From an uncultured Myxococcales bacterium (GTDB lineage: Bacteria > Myxococcota_A > UBA9042): a DNA stretch of 51,191 nt. Below are positions 23,601-32,740 of the stretch, piece after piece. Made by a program: the position numbers and the translations under genes. The stretch is taken from positions 1-51,191 of the forward strand of contig CAIMLR010000029.1 in assembly GCA_903842345.1 (NCBI GenBank). Direction: 5' to 3'. The notes beneath the pieces were generated by a model. That model ran no database searches, was not told where the DNA came from, and was given only the letters and a program-made list of their open reading frames with translations. Every line of letters begins with the position of its first letter. Position 1 is the stretch's first letter.

Positions 23601-26421
23601 CCGCGGCCAGGTCGCACGCGTCGTCCGTGCAAGGGTTGCCGTCGTTGCAGGAGAGCGCGTTGCCGGAGCCGCAGGTCGCGTTGGTGCAGGCGTCGGCGAC
23701 CGTACACGCGTTGCCGTCGCTGCAAGGCTGGCTGGTCGCGACGTTTTCACATGCCGAGCTGGTGCACACGTCCGCAGTGCAGTCATTGCCGTCGTCGCAG
23801 TTCTTGGCGCCGCCGCCGGTGCACGCGCCGGACGCGCAGACGTCGTTCGTCGTACAGCCGTTGCCGTCGTCGCACGGCGTGCCGTCGGCCGCGGGTGAGA
23901 CGCTGCAGCCCGTCGCGGTGTCACAGGCGTCGGTGGTGCAGGGGTTGCCGTCGTTGCAGACCTTGGCCGATCCGCCCGCGCAACTGCCAGCCGAGCACAT
24001 GTCGTTCTCGGTGCAGGAGCTACCGTCGTCGCAAGGCGCGCTGTTGTTTGTGTGGACGCAGCCGCTCGTCGCGTTGCAGCTGTCGTCGGTGCACGGGTTG
24101 TTGTCGTCGCAGTTGGTGGCGGTGCCGGCGCCGCACTGGCTGCTGGCGCACGCATCGCCCGTCGTGCAGGGGGCGCCGTCGCTGCACGAGGCGGCGTTGG
24201 CCGCGTGCGAACAGCCGGACTTGCTGTCACACGCGTCATCGGTGCACGCATTGCCGTCGTCGCAAGCAGATGTCGTGCCTTTGCACGCGCCGTCCACGCA
24301 AGCGTCCGCGGAGGTGCAAGCGTTGCCGTCGTCGCAGGTCGCCGTGGCGCTCGCGCTCTTGCAGCCCGTCGCGGCGGCGCAGGTGTCGTCCGTGCACGGA
24401 TTGCCATCGTCGCACATCTTGGTGCCGCTGCTGGTGCACTTGCCGGCCGCGCAGGTGTCGCTCGTCGTGCACGCATCGCCGTCGTCGCATGCGCTGGCAT
24501 CGGCCGCGCCCACGGTGCTGCAGGTGCCGTCGGCATTGCATTTGCTGACCTTGCAGCTGTTGCTCGAGGTCGTCGGGCAGTCGCCGTCCGCCTTGCAAAT
24601 CGCGCCCAGGCCACAGCCGTAGGTAATCTTTGGGTTGTGATCGTCGCAGTCGTGCGTGCCGGGCACGCCGTCGCCGTCGACATCGGGATCGCACGCGTCG
24701 CCAGTGCCGTCGCCGTCCATGTCCGCCTGATCGGGGTTGTTCACGTTGGGGCAGTTGTCCATGGCGTCGGGCACGATGTCGCTGTCACCTTGGGGTGGCG
24801 TGCAATTCGGGTCCTGATCGCAAGGCAGGATGGTCACGGTCTTCTTGCTGCCATCGCTGCTCGTGATGTCCGCCTGCATGGGATCGCCGTTCTTGTGCGA
24901 GTCGATCTGCAGGCCGACCGAATCGCCCGGCTGGACCGAGACGCTGCCGCTGAACGTCGATGACTGGTCGCCAGAAGTGACCGAGACCGTGATCTGAACG
25001 GTGCCGCCCTTGGACGACGTGACCGAGGCGTTGCCGGTGTCCTTGGCCAAGCTGATGCCACAATCGGCTCCGCCCGTGACGCCGGTGACCGACACGGAAA
25101 GGGAAACGGCCGTGCCGTCGGCCTTGGTAATCGCCACCATGACCGGGCCAGGATTGTCGGTGTTGGTCTTGTAGGTCACTTTGCCGTCGGGCGATGCTCC
25201 GAGCGCGTGACTGCCGCCGAGCGCTTTGCCTTCCACCGATGCCAGCGTGCCGTCGGCGCCGTAGACCGCAATGGAAAGAAGATCGTCCGGCGTCGCCACC
25301 TTGGGCAGGCCGGTCGCTTCAACTGTCACGCCGCCCGTACCGGGGACGCTGTAGATGAGCGGCGCGTCGTCTGCGTAGAAGCCCACCGAGAACGTGGGGC
25401 GGTAGCTTGCGCCGGGAATGTCTGTGGCAAAACCCTTGGTTGTGCGGCCGATTTTGTGGCCGCTTGCGTCGGAAACCGCGAACTGTGCGGTACCCATCGG
25501 AACGACCGTGACTTGGCCTTTGACGTCGTCTGCCTTGCCCGCGCCGCAGAACGAGCAAGGATGTACGCCCGCGCGCACGCCGTTGGGTGCGAGGTACATG
25601 GCGTTCGCGTCGCCTGGGCCACCCGAGTAGATGCCCTCGGGCTCGTCCGGATTGGTCGCGGCGACATATTTCCAAGTGTCGGCGGCGCTGTCGATGTCAA
25701 TCGCCCGCTCTTCGCCCGGGTGATTGCTGTCGTAGACCATGATTTTCCACTTGGCGTCGCCATTCGCTTTGACCGCGTACGGCGTCAACGCGTGACCGCC
25801 GGATGGCTGGCCTTGGTCGTTCAAGCGCACAATACCGATGCGCCACGTGTCGCCGTCCTTGCCCTTGGCGAATGCGTCAGCGAGTACGGCTGCAGTGACG
25901 GTTGGCCGGTAGCGCTTGGTCGCGTCATTCACTTCCGGCAACAGCTGCGTGCCGAACCAGTACGCGAGTTCCCTGTCGATCGCGGCGTTCTTGGTCCGAT
26001 CGACGTCGCCCAGAGTGCCGGCGACACCGATCGTCGACAAGTCGACCTTGCCCTGCCAGTCCAAGCCGCTGAGGACAGCGAAGCCCTCACACAACCCACC
26101 TTTGGTCATGGAATTGACCTGTTGCGCCCATTTCTTTGCTTCTGGTCGCAGCTCGCAGGCGCCGGAAGTCTTTGTGATACACACAGAATCGCCGAAGCCG
26201 CGGACCATCGCCGCGTTGTCGTAGATCGCCGATTTCACGTAGCCAGCAAAGTTCGCGAACTTCAGACCGTTGGTTGCCGGTTTGAAGCCGCTGTCGGCCT
26301 CATGCACTGTCGTGGGCGTGTTGTCCTGCGCAGCCGGTGCGCTGTCGGCCTTGCCGCCACAGGCCGTCATGACCGCAAAATGCGCAGCGACAAGCGCAGC
26401 GGGTCGAAGGTTCAAGTGCAT
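20611..26421 (-). CDS. Giant secreted lipoprotein: papain-like domain, TSP3, Cys-rich repeats, EGF and LamG domains
   Basis: A 1,936-aa protein. The signal peptide has a lipobox-like MTAC (Cys21). Residues about 50-250 look like a papain/transglutaminase-fold peptidase: GGLCEGFAV (Cys111), SGGHALTPY (His210) and MVYDSNHPG (Asp231/Asn233). Beta-rich, Ig-like sequence follows to about 540, and calcium-binding thrombospondin type 3 repeats at about 546-600 (DMDGDGTGDACDPDVDGDG). About thirty CxDGNxCTxDxC repeats then run to about 1330; these resemble the Dictyostelium CTDC repeat. Calcium-binding EGF modules (DIDECATNSGGC) lie at about 1345-1465, then a LamG/concanavalin-like domain, another EGF-like unit and a final LamG-like domain (about 1725-1936). 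It is probably a surface or released adhesin or protease. Peptidase activity is inferred from the triad pattern. Confidence 0.85.
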   Translation of the reverse strand: MHLNLRPAALVAAHFAVMTACGGKADSAPAAQDNTPTTVHEADSGFKPATNGLKFANFAGYVKSAIYDNAAMVRGFGDSVCITKTSGACELRPEAKKWAQQVNSMTKGGLCEGFAVLSGLDWQGKVDLSTIGVAGTLGDVDRTKNAAIDRELAYWFGTQLLPEVNDATKRYRPTVTAAVLADAFAKGKDGDTWRIGIVRLNDQGQPSGGHALTPYAVKANGDAKWKIMVYDSNHPGEERAIDIDSAADTWKYVAATNPDEPEGIYSGGPGDANAMYLAPNGVRAGVHPCSFCGAGKADDVKGQVTVVPMGTAQFAVSDASGHKIGRTTKGFATDIPGASYRPTFSVGFYADDAPLIYSVPGTGGVTVEATGLPKVATPDDLLSIAVYGADGTLASVEGKALGGSHALGASPDGKVTYKTNTDNPGPVMVAITKADGTAVSLSVSVTGVTGGADCGISLAKDTGNASVTSSKGGTVQITVSVTSGDQSSTFSGSVSVQPGDSVGLQIDSHKNGDPMQADITSSDGSKKTVTILPCDQDPNCTPPQGDSDIVPDAMDNCPNVNNPDQADMDGDGTGDACDPDVDGDGVPGTHDCDDHNPKITYGCGLGAICKADGDCPTTSSNSCKVSKCNADGTCSTVGAADASACDDGDACTTSDTCAAGKCTSSGTKMCDDGNPCTDDTCAAATGCKSASATATCDDGNACTSADACVDGACKGTTSACDDGNACTDDACDSKSGCSHAANAASCSDGAPCTTGDACASSQCGAGTATNCDDNNPCTDDSCNATSGCVHTNNSAPCDDGSSCTENDMCSAGSCAGGSAKVCNDGNPCTTDACDTATGCSVSPAADGTPCDDGNGCTTNDVCASGACTGGGAKNCDDGNDCTADVCTSSACENVATSQPCSDGNACTVADACTNATCGSGNALSCNDGNPCTDDACDLAAGCTFTNNTAPCNDQNSCTTDEVCGGGTCKSQTPVTCDDGNPCTTEVCDIAGGCTATNNQAPCVDGSVCTVGDICGGGVCLSGAQTTCADGDPCTVDTCLPASGCSFLPGAATCSDDNACTSGDTCQNGQCNGGPATLCDDNNPCTTDDCSTQTGCSHVNSTAVCSDGDVCTIGDGCSGGACVSGTLLPCDDKNACTTESCDPSTGCVYAPVTNGTLCNDGDYCTNSDSCQNGACAGSGATSCDDGNPCTADACAANKCNSTPSAGACNDSDPCTTVDACQQGACVGGTLALCDDANPCTDDTCVANVGCTSSANSATCSDGNACTVGDVCVSSACLAGASANCNDGNICTDDACDLTAGCTHLANSGACSDGTACTQADTCQGGSCVPGIGCDASGSCVSPTVGCACGSGYNGNGFTCTDIDECATNSGGCSLSADCTNTIGSFTCTCHSGFGGDGFTCTDIDECATANGGCDALTVCNNTAGSFSCGACPPGYTGTSTTSCVDIDECTTSNGGCGTILTCLNSAGSFSCVADITSGLLLRLRADLGIVMNGSNVATWQDQSGNGNDMFQSDPTKQPTVTTDGLAHYASIVTTAGKQVCTFTNFPAPVTVFVVARQKGLLHGRILTAPYPTGNDWVLGWWAGNEDAAYFEGALGSGTPATTNPILYASTMSGSVSKVYRNGQLILNGNGGVAGPNGLCVGGYLTGEWTDAEIAEIRVYTGVMSDADRQAVQAVLNSRYHTLADCGVNSGGCAAEATCTQTGQATACACPGGYNAVGAICTKAPAWAPDPDNLVAYWPLDNAWTDSVGSNDGTTHADTGIGFTAVAKVGSAAATFAGPNTPGAMYVDSPVGIPQTTGYTIAAWIFPTATNNGGIVGYGNWGTGYACNGFRLGAANDEVIDYWWASDLDVHTGFSLVNAWHFVVTTYDAATLGKAIYVDGNFIGGLTAAAPANFTLQNFAIGKTAGTEFFQGSIDDVAIWNVALTASEIQALYTLHAP

Positions 26422-26847
26422 GTTCGACCACTCGCCGGCAAGGGAGGTGGCCGTGCCGCAACGCAGCCACCAAATCCGCCGACGTGAGTCTCCGACCGCA
26501 TTCGGAACCCACCGTCTCAGCGCCCGAGATTGTTCAGCACGGGACGCGAATCGTTAAACCTAAGGACTATTTCGTCAAGGTCAATTTTTGCAAGCCTGGG
26601 AACGTCGCCGGATTGTCACGTCGCAACGTGGCGGATGGTTGGTGAAACACTGTAATAACGATAACATGTCGATATTTGTGGATCGTTGGTGATTTTTTCA
26701 GTTCTTAGCGATTGCCCTTGACCTGTGGACACTAGGGAGATAGCGTGCAGTTTTTTTTTTGGGCGCGAAATGCGGGCGTACCCATGGTCGATCGAGAGAT
26801 CGCTCCGCCATTCTAGTATCAAAAAAATCAATGATTACGGGGCTGGA
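26422..26847. promoter_or_regulatory. Divergent promoter region between two lipoprotein genes
   Basis: 426 nt without a credible gene, visibly more AT-rich than its surroundings from about 26560 to 26840, with an uninterrupted T-tract near 26750-26760. It must carry promoters for the leftward giant gene and the rightward lipoprotein gene. TTGACC at 26718-26723 is a possible -35 element, but no good -10 is visible. Confidence 0.4.
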
Positions 26848-29802
26848 ATGAACTTCAGAATGCGAACTATTGCGCTGGTGCTTGGCACCGCGGCGCTGCT
26901 ACCGGCGCTCGGGTGTGCCGGAGCCAAACCGGCGACGACGTCGACAACCGGCGCCACCTTCAACTACGTGCCCCTGAACGATGATAGCTGCGCGCTTGCC
27001 GCCGGTGACACGCCTGCGGTAGCTGCGGGTGTCAAGCTCGCGTCGCTGAGTTTCACCTACACCAATGCGGCAGCCATCAACTTGAAGCTGTGCGACACCT
27101 GCACGGACAACAAGCTGCTCGACCTGCTGAAGTCAGTCAAAGGCAGCGTCAACATCGCGGGTACAGACACGGACAAGCCGCTGGCTGACCTCGTGAACGA
27201 CTCGCTCGCCTACCCGTTTCGCGAGTTGCTGGTGTCGTGGAAGGACGGCGACGCCGCCGCGCTGGAAGTCGTGCTGAGCCAGGGCATCCTGCGCGGCAAC
27301 AAGGATGACCGGTTGTACGATGTGCAGCCCGAGAGCCTGGACAAGGCCTGCGCCGAATTCAACAACAAGATCAGCGCGACCCAGACGACGACGACGGCGA
27401 GCGACGGTTCTTCGAGCACCGTCGTGACCACCGCGCAGCCGGGCGACGCGCCGTTTGGCATTGATGTGCCGATCGTGCTCCCCGACCTGACCGACGATCC
27501 GGCGGAGGTTGCGGGTGCGTTGTTTGCTGCGCCGGCGCTGAAAATCCACATCAGCAAGCCGGAAATCGCCTTCACGGCTGACGGCAGGGGCGCGGGCACG
27601 GGCACGCTGTCCGGCTGGGTAGACCCCAATGATCTGCAGGTGTTCGGCGCTGATGCCGCCGCGCTTGCTCCGTACCTGGATGACGCGTCGGGCCAGATTC
27701 GCGCCGTGCTGAGCTTCACGCTCGCGCCGGCCACGGTCAACTCCGGCGTGGACGCCGACGCCATCCGCCATGCGCCGTCAACCGACCCCGAGTTTGCCAG
27801 CGTCGATGCGCCGTTGGTCTCGGGCGACATCCTGGCGGCGCGGGTGTACGACGCGTACTACGCGGATTCGTTCAACTTTGATTGCTCGGGCTCGTGCAAG
27901 CGTCTCGGCATCAAGCCGGGTCCGTCCTCCTCCTCCTGCTCCGACGTGGCGCAGTTCCGCAACGTCGTCCTGTTCAGCGGTTCGACGGCATCGGTTTCCC
28001 TGGGGGCCATGCCAGACATGGCCTTTGTCAACGATTCGCTCAAGGCCAAGACGCCAATTGCCTGGGGCCTGCCGTCGTTTGGCGTGACAGCGGACACCAC
28101 CCCGAACGTGACCTACTCGATGAAGCCGGTCGTCGGCACCGAAGCCGATGGCGTACGCTCGACGCTGACCGTCACTCGCCCATGGCGTTCGGACTTCACC
28201 CTTCCCGTCAAGCCGGCGTGCGTGGACCTCATCGCCGAGGCGGAGAACAAAGACAAGTCGCTGTTCAGCGTCATCAAGCTTCACTATCCAACTTTGACAA
28301 CTTTGATGCCGACGCTGTCGGAGCTGGGCATGTTCGCGGTCTCCGTGGTCGGCACCGAGGGCCAGTTCAGCTCCAGCGCCCGCCAGATTTGGTTTTGCCA
28401 GCAGTTCACGGCCGCGCAGGTTTGCGGGAAGGACCCGAACAAGCAGTTGGACGCGGCCAGCGGCGCCTGCGTCTGCAAGGACGGCTACGCGCTCGCCAAT
28501 GGCGTCTGCTTCAGCCTTGCGACGCTGGGCTGCCCGGCGGACGTGAAGTCGCTGGTTTGGGATTCGGTTGCCAGGACCGCGAACTGCCTCTGCGACGTGG
28601 GCAGCGTCTTTGACGTGACGAGCAAGACATGCGTGCCGCCCCCGTGCACCGAGGCGCACGGCAACGGCAGTTGCTCCGTCGGCACCACGTGCAGGGCCGC
28701 CACGGTGTCAACCGAAGCGTGCGACCCGATTGCGTGCTACGACAAGGTCGGCAAGTGCAAGGGCGGCTTTGCCTGCCAGGTCCTGAGCTCGACCACTGAG
28801 CAGTGCAACCCGATCCCGTGCTACAACCACGGCGGCCAGGGCGCGTGCAAGGTCAGCGAGACGTGCTCTACCTCGGACGGTGTGAACGAAGTCTGCACCA
28901 CCAAGGCGCCGTGCAGCTACAACAACGGCCTTGGCAGCTGTGTTGCGCCGGCGACCTGCGCGCCTTCCGCCAACAACCTGTCGGAAGTTTGCACCGCGCC
29001 GGCGCCGTGCTCGGCCAACAGCGGCAAGGGCAAATGCACGGGGACGGACGACTGCCAGCCGGACATCACCGGCAAGCTGGAAGTCTGCATGCCCATGCAG
29101 CTTCACACCCCGCACGCGCAGATGAGCCTGGCGGACTACAACAAGATGTACGACGCGACGGTCGCCGGCGTCTGGACCGCGATGGGCAACTCCGGAAGCC
29201 CGGTCGATGACGGCAACAGCTTCACCAGCGTCGGTACGATCCTCGACGGCGCTGCCGTCCTTGTTCCGCCGCCGCCGCCGCCGACGCTCGCCATCGATCC
29301 GGTCATGATCAATTTCCCGGCGCTTAACTTCCAAGGCGGTGCGAGCACTCCGATGTTCTGGCCGGCCCAACCGCGCGCGATCGGCAGCGACGGCAACACC
29401 GTTGACGTCGGGATGGTCATCGCGTCCATGCGTTCCTTCCGGAGCATCGTGTTCGACCTCACAGCCTCCCTGTCCGATGTTCAAGCCGACAAGCTCGTTA
29501 CCCAACTGGCTTCCGCCACGGGCCTTGGCCGTCAGCTCTGCTGGCTCGCATCAAACCCTGTTGTGATCTGGAAGTTTGCGTCGGACGGGAAGCCGTACGT
29601 TGCGTATGCTCTGTCGAGCCCGAGGCCTTGCTTCGACGTCATCGCCGTTCGCCTGATCCCCGTTGTCCAGGCCGTGCCCAAAGCGAACCATACCGTGAGC
29701 CTGATTTTGCGTGGCCAGCCAAACATCTGGATACCCTTCATCGGGACGGCGACCTCGGCATCCCTCCCCACCCAATTGGACACGCGCCTCCTGAAATTCT
29801 AG
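26848..29802 (+). CDS. Large Cys-rich lipoprotein
   Basis: A 984-aa protein from the ATG at 26848 (MNFRMRTIALVLGTAALLPA). The lipobox ALGC gives Cys23. The first ~590 residues are a non-repetitive, mostly beta region with an FNFDCSGSCKRLG segment. About 595-750 holds five or six short Cys units of the form C-x-NGxGxCxxxxxC (CTEAHGNGSCSVGTTC, CSYNNGLGSCVAPATC). A C-terminal ~230-residue domain lacks Cys repeats and begins after a Pro-rich run (VPPPPPPPTL). It is outer-surface or periplasmic. No enzymatic motif is seen. It is divergent from the giant gene. Confidence 0.75.
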   Translation: MNFRMRTIALVLGTAALLPALGCAGAKPATTSTTGATFNYVPLNDDSCALAAGDTPAVAAGVKLASLSFTYTNAAAINLKLCDTCTDNKLLDLLKSVKGSVNIAGTDTDKPLADLVNDSLAYPFRELLVSWKDGDAAALEVVLSQGILRGNKDDRLYDVQPESLDKACAEFNNKISATQTTTTASDGSSSTVVTTAQPGDAPFGIDVPIVLPDLTDDPAEVAGALFAAPALKIHISKPEIAFTADGRGAGTGTLSGWVDPNDLQVFGADAAALAPYLDDASGQIRAVLSFTLAPATVNSGVDADAIRHAPSTDPEFASVDAPLVSGDILAARVYDAYYADSFNFDCSGSCKRLGIKPGPSSSSCSDVAQFRNVVLFSGSTASVSLGAMPDMAFVNDSLKAKTPIAWGLPSFGVTADTTPNVTYSMKPVVGTEADGVRSTLTVTRPWRSDFTLPVKPACVDLIAEAENKDKSLFSVIKLHYPTLTTLMPTLSELGMFAVSVVGTEGQFSSSARQIWFCQQFTAAQVCGKDPNKQLDAASGACVCKDGYALANGVCFSLATLGCPADVKSLVWDSVARTANCLCDVGSVFDVTSKTCVPPPCTEAHGNGSCSVGTTCRAATVSTEACDPIACYDKVGKCKGGFACQVLSSTTEQCNPIPCYNHGGQGACKVSETCSTSDGVNEVCTTKAPCSYNNGLGSCVAPATCAPSANNLSEVCTAPAPCSANSGKGKCTGTDDCQPDITGKLEVCMPMQLHTPHAQMSLADYNKMYDATVAGVWTAMGNSGSPVDDGNSFTSVGTILDGAAVLVPPPPPPTLAIDPVMINFPALNFQGGASTPMFWPAQPRAIGSDGNTVDVGMVIASMRSFRSIVFDLTASLSDVQADKLVTQLASATGLGRQLCWLASNPVVIWKFASDGKPYVAYALSSPRPCFDVIAVRLIPVVQAVPKANHTVSLILRGQPNIWIPFIGTATSASLPTQLDTRLLKF

Positions 29803-29828
29803 GTCCCTGACCAGGTCGCCCAGCCGTC

Positions 29829-29873
29829 GCCGGCTCCGCCACTGCGCCTCCCTCGCGCGGGGACGGAGCCGGC
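29829..29873. terminator. Hairpin between convergent genes
   Basis: Inverted repeat GCCGGCTCCG (29829-29838) and CGGAGCCGGC (29864-29873) with a 25-nt spacer that is itself GC-rich. It starts 27 nt past the stop at 29802 and lies between convergent genes, so it could act as a bidirectional terminator. No U-tract. Confidence 0.45.
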
Positions 29874-30015
29874 TCGGCCCGGGCACCCGGTTTCAACGCT
29901 CGTTCCCATTGACGGGCAACGCGCTGTTTCAGGGGCTGCCGTTGACGCGCGCTGATAGGCGCACCCACAGCGCAGGCCAGACCCATCACATGAATTTGCG
30001 CGGCAAGCGTCGCAC

Positions 30016-31716
30016 TTACTGCGGCGGCAGGATCGTCTGAAGGTATGGCCAGTCGACCTCGCCCCAGATCTGCGGCAGCGCGCCCGGAAGCGCGGCCCGC
30101 TCAGCAAAGCCACGCGCCGTCCCAGCGTCCATGATCCAGCCCGGGTTGTCGCCGGCGTGGTGATAGAGATTCGGCGCAGCTGCGAGGCCGAGGGCATGCC
30201 CCGTCTCGTGCGTCACCTCGCACGCGATGAGCTGCGCCACGGCTTCGATGGCGGCTGTCGGTGGACTCGCACGCGTCGCCGACAGCCCTCCAAGCTCCGG
30301 CGCGTACGGGCCGAACAGCGCGTCAAACTGCGGCGACGCCACGGGACCACCCGGATTCAGTTGCGCGGAAAACAGCAGCAGGCCTTTGAGAAAGACCCCG
30401 CCGTACGCGTTTGAGCCCGCCCGTTGGCCTGCGCGGTTGAAGCCGGCCAGCCGCTCGTCCAGCAGCAGATTGCCGACGTCCTTGCCGGGCGAGTTGTCAT
30501 TGCCGAGCAAATCCTTGCCGTTGGGGTCGACGTCGATCACAGCGAGCACAAGGTACTCGGCCAGCGTCGCCGGCGGGAGCAGCCCCACCTGCACCGACAG
30601 CCCGACGAAATGCTGCTGGGCCAACTCCACCACACGCTCCCTGATTTCCGACGCAAACGCGCTGAGGCCCAAGTGCGACAGCCCGGCCACGAAATCTTCG
30701 TCCATCTGCACAACGATGCCCTGAATCGTCGGCGCGAGCGTCCACTGTACGTCCACCGGCGGACCCAGCCACACCTGTGCGCCGTCCACCATCTGGACCT
30801 GGACCTGGCCGTGCAACGTTGGATGCGGCCCGAGCTGCGGCAGAAGCGGCGCGATGTGGGCAAAATACCAGACAGAATGCAGGGCGACTCGGCCCAGTCG
30901 GTGATCCAGTTCGCCGTCCAGTTGCAGCGGCGCTGGCAGCGGCGGCGCGTCGTCCCATCGTCCCGTCAGCAGCAGTTGCCAGCCCTGATCCGGGACGCCG
31001 CGCACGGTCACGGGCAGCCAGCCACCGCGGCGAACGGCTGTCTGCGGCAGCACCTGCAGATCCGGCGGCAGCAGCGTCAGCGTCCACGGCTGGCTCCACG
31101 GCCCCACGACGGTCTGGCCGTGCGCGGTCTGGCGGATGCGCATCTTGCACGTTCGTGGCCCCGGCAGCTGCCCCAGCCAGTCGGCCGTGGCCCGCACCGT
31201 CGCGAACTTTCGCCCTGTCTCGAGCCGGGTCAGCAGCGGCTGGGTCGAAAGTGTCTGCTCGACGGCCATATCAACCTGCAGTTCGCCCTCGCCCGGCAGC
31301 AGCAACTCCGTGGTCGTCAGGCTCACGTCCTCACCCAGCCAGATTTGCTTCGACCCCGAGAGCACTTCCGCGGCGGGCAGCGTCAGGTCCCACGTTGCCT
31401 GGATCGGCAAACAGCGCTCGGCGTGATTTGGCGTCTGCACGCAGCTGAGGCGAAGCGGCTTGCCTTGCGGCCACTGGGTCGCCGGCATTTGCCCATCGGC
31501 CACCTCGAGCGAACCGGTGGTGTCGAGCGTCGGCAGCGGCGCACGCACATCGTCCAGGCGAATTTGTGCGCCGGCGAGATCGTGTCCGTGCGCGCGCAGC
31601 GGCGTGCCCGGGCGCAGGATCGCCGGGACGTCGAGCACGACGACGTCGGTCTCAGGCAGCCCAGGTCCGCAACCTGCCAGCAGGCCGAACAGCGGTAGGA
31701 CGGTGCGGATGGTCAT
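30016..31716 (-). CDS. Lipoprotein zinc metalloprotease (metzincin-like)
   Basis: A 566-aa protein from the ATG at 31716. Signal and lipobox LLAGC place Cys near 15. The N-terminal half is beta-rich, possibly Ig-like. The C-terminal part holds HETGHALGL near 510 (HExxHxxG zinc site), followed by NLYHH with a candidate third ligand and a Met-turn-like WIMDAG about 20 residues on. This is the metzincin layout, though the third ligand spacing is looser than HExxHxxGxxH. It is probably an outer-envelope peptidase. The matrixin-like gene lies 79 nt upstream on the same strand, so the two may be co-expressed. Confidence 0.7.
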   Translation of the reverse strand: MTIRTVLPLFGLLAGCGPGLPETDVVVLDVPAILRPGTPLRAHGHDLAGAQIRLDDVRAPLPTLDTTGSLEVADGQMPATQWPQGKPLRLSCVQTPNHAERCLPIQATWDLTLPAAEVLSGSKQIWLGEDVSLTTTELLLPGEGELQVDMAVEQTLSTQPLLTRLETGRKFATVRATADWLGQLPGPRTCKMRIRQTAHGQTVVGPWSQPWTLTLLPPDLQVLPQTAVRRGGWLPVTVRGVPDQGWQLLLTGRWDDAPPLPAPLQLDGELDHRLGRVALHSVWYFAHIAPLLPQLGPHPTLHGQVQVQMVDGAQVWLGPPVDVQWTLAPTIQGIVVQMDEDFVAGLSHLGLSAFASEIRERVVELAQQHFVGLSVQVGLLPPATLAEYLVLAVIDVDPNGKDLLGNDNSPGKDVGNLLLDERLAGFNRAGQRAGSNAYGGVFLKGLLLFSAQLNPGGPVASPQFDALFGPYAPELGGLSATRASPPTAAIEAVAQLIACEVTHETGHALGLAAAPNLYHHAGDNPGWIMDAGTARGFAERAALPGALPQIWGEVDWPYLQTILPPQ

Positions 31717-31795
31717 CACAATCAGCGTTCCTGCCCGCAGCAAGTCGAGCCGTGATTCTTGCGCCAGGTTCTCATGGACGCAGCAGAAGCATCCG

Positions 31796-32740
31796 TCAAG
31801 CCCTGAAGAACCGACGGCGCAGTGCGAATGCCAACGCGATGGCGAGCAGCGCCGCGGTGGAGCGGGATCCCGGCGCGCGCGCACTCGCGCAACCGGAAGC
31901 CCCGCGCGGCGGCTCACCGCTGGGGGCCGGCGCCGTGCAAACAGTTGGCGTCTGCGCCGCTGGAAAGACGGCACAAATACCGGCGACATCGTCAGGCATC
32001 AGCGCTCCCATCGACTGGCGTTCGACCGGCCGCTGCGCATACATGACCGCGTCCGCCTCATCGCTGTGATCCAGACCCAGAAAATGGCCGGCTTCGTGCA
32101 AAACGACGGCGCCCAGCTGGGCCTGACCGGGACCGCAGTCGTCGACGCAGAAGCTGAACCCGGCCGCGTTGAGGGTGACATCCGCGTCGACGATCTCGCT
32201 GTCGTTCGCTTTGACTGAGACAACGGTCATCGCGATAACGTGGCGGCCAAATGGCCAAGCGCTCGCGTCGTGGATGAAAAGCACTTGATTGCCATCGGGC
32301 ATGGGGTCGCACAGGCCAGCACTGGTCGGCGAGCAGGCCATGCCGATCGGGCCAGGTGCGTGCGGCCCCAGGTCGCTGATTCGGACGCCGATCGGCATGT
32401 TACCACACGCGTTTTCCGACGTGCACGGCGCGCCGTCGGTGCTCGTGGCGCAGATTGCGCATGCGACGGCTTGCCAGCTTGCGAACGCCGCATCGACAGC
32501 GTCCGTGACGGCGCTCGTCGTGAGGCCGTACTCCGGGAGCCCGCTCGCGTCAATCGCATAATTCAGCTGCTGCAGAGCGGAGTTCGACCAATGGACCGGC
32601 GCGCCGTTGGCCGCCAGGATCCGTCGCCACGACAGCGCGTTGCGGGCAGGAACCAGGCCGATGACCACCACCGCGGCCAGAAGCCCCACGCGTCGCAGCG
32701 CATGGCTGCTGTGGACCAGCCTTCCGTGCCGTTCGATCAC
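31796..32740 (-). CDS. Matrixin-like zinc metalloprotease with MYXO-CTERM-type tail
   Basis: A 314-aa protein taken from GTG at 32740, with AAGGGG just upstream and a signal peptide (GLLAAVVVIGLVPARNALSW) next. It has a classic HEAGHFLGLDH zinc motif (His215, Glu216, His219, His225) and a Met-turn VMYAQRP. Several Cys residues lie in the catalytic domain. The end has SGCASARAPG, then a hydrophobic stretch (AALLAIALAFAL) and RRRFFRA, the form of a MYXO-CTERM sorting signal, in which Cys is processed after export. Secreted or surface-anchored protease. Confidence 0.8.
   Translation of the reverse strand: MIERHGRLVHSSHALRRVGLLAAVVVIGLVPARNALSWRRILAANGAPVHWSNSALQQLNYAIDASGLPEYGLTTSAVTDAVDAAFASWQAVACAICATSTDGAPCTSENACGNMPIGVRISDLGPHAPGPIGMACSPTSAGLCDPMPDGNQVLFIHDASAWPFGRHVIAMTVVSVKANDSEIVDADVTLNAAGFSFCVDDCGPGQAQLGAVVLHEAGHFLGLDHSDEADAVMYAQRPVERQSMGALMPDDVAGICAVFPAAQTPTVCTAPAPSGEPPRGASGCASARAPGSRSTAALLAIALAFALRRRFFRA

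Noticed and set aside
22400-24600. Regularly spaced short DNA repeats suggestive of a CRISPR array
   Set aside because: The periodicity comes from in-frame CxDGNxCTxD protein repeats; units vary at synonymous sites, there are no constant direct repeats with unique spacers, and no cas genes.
20845-24963. Long plus-strand open frames (up to about 700 codons) opposite the giant Cys-rich gene, rich in Ala, Arg and Val
   Set aside because: They are antisense shadows of the repetitive GC-rich coding sequence; composition is artefactual, they lack ribosome binding sites, and the sense frame shows clear domains.
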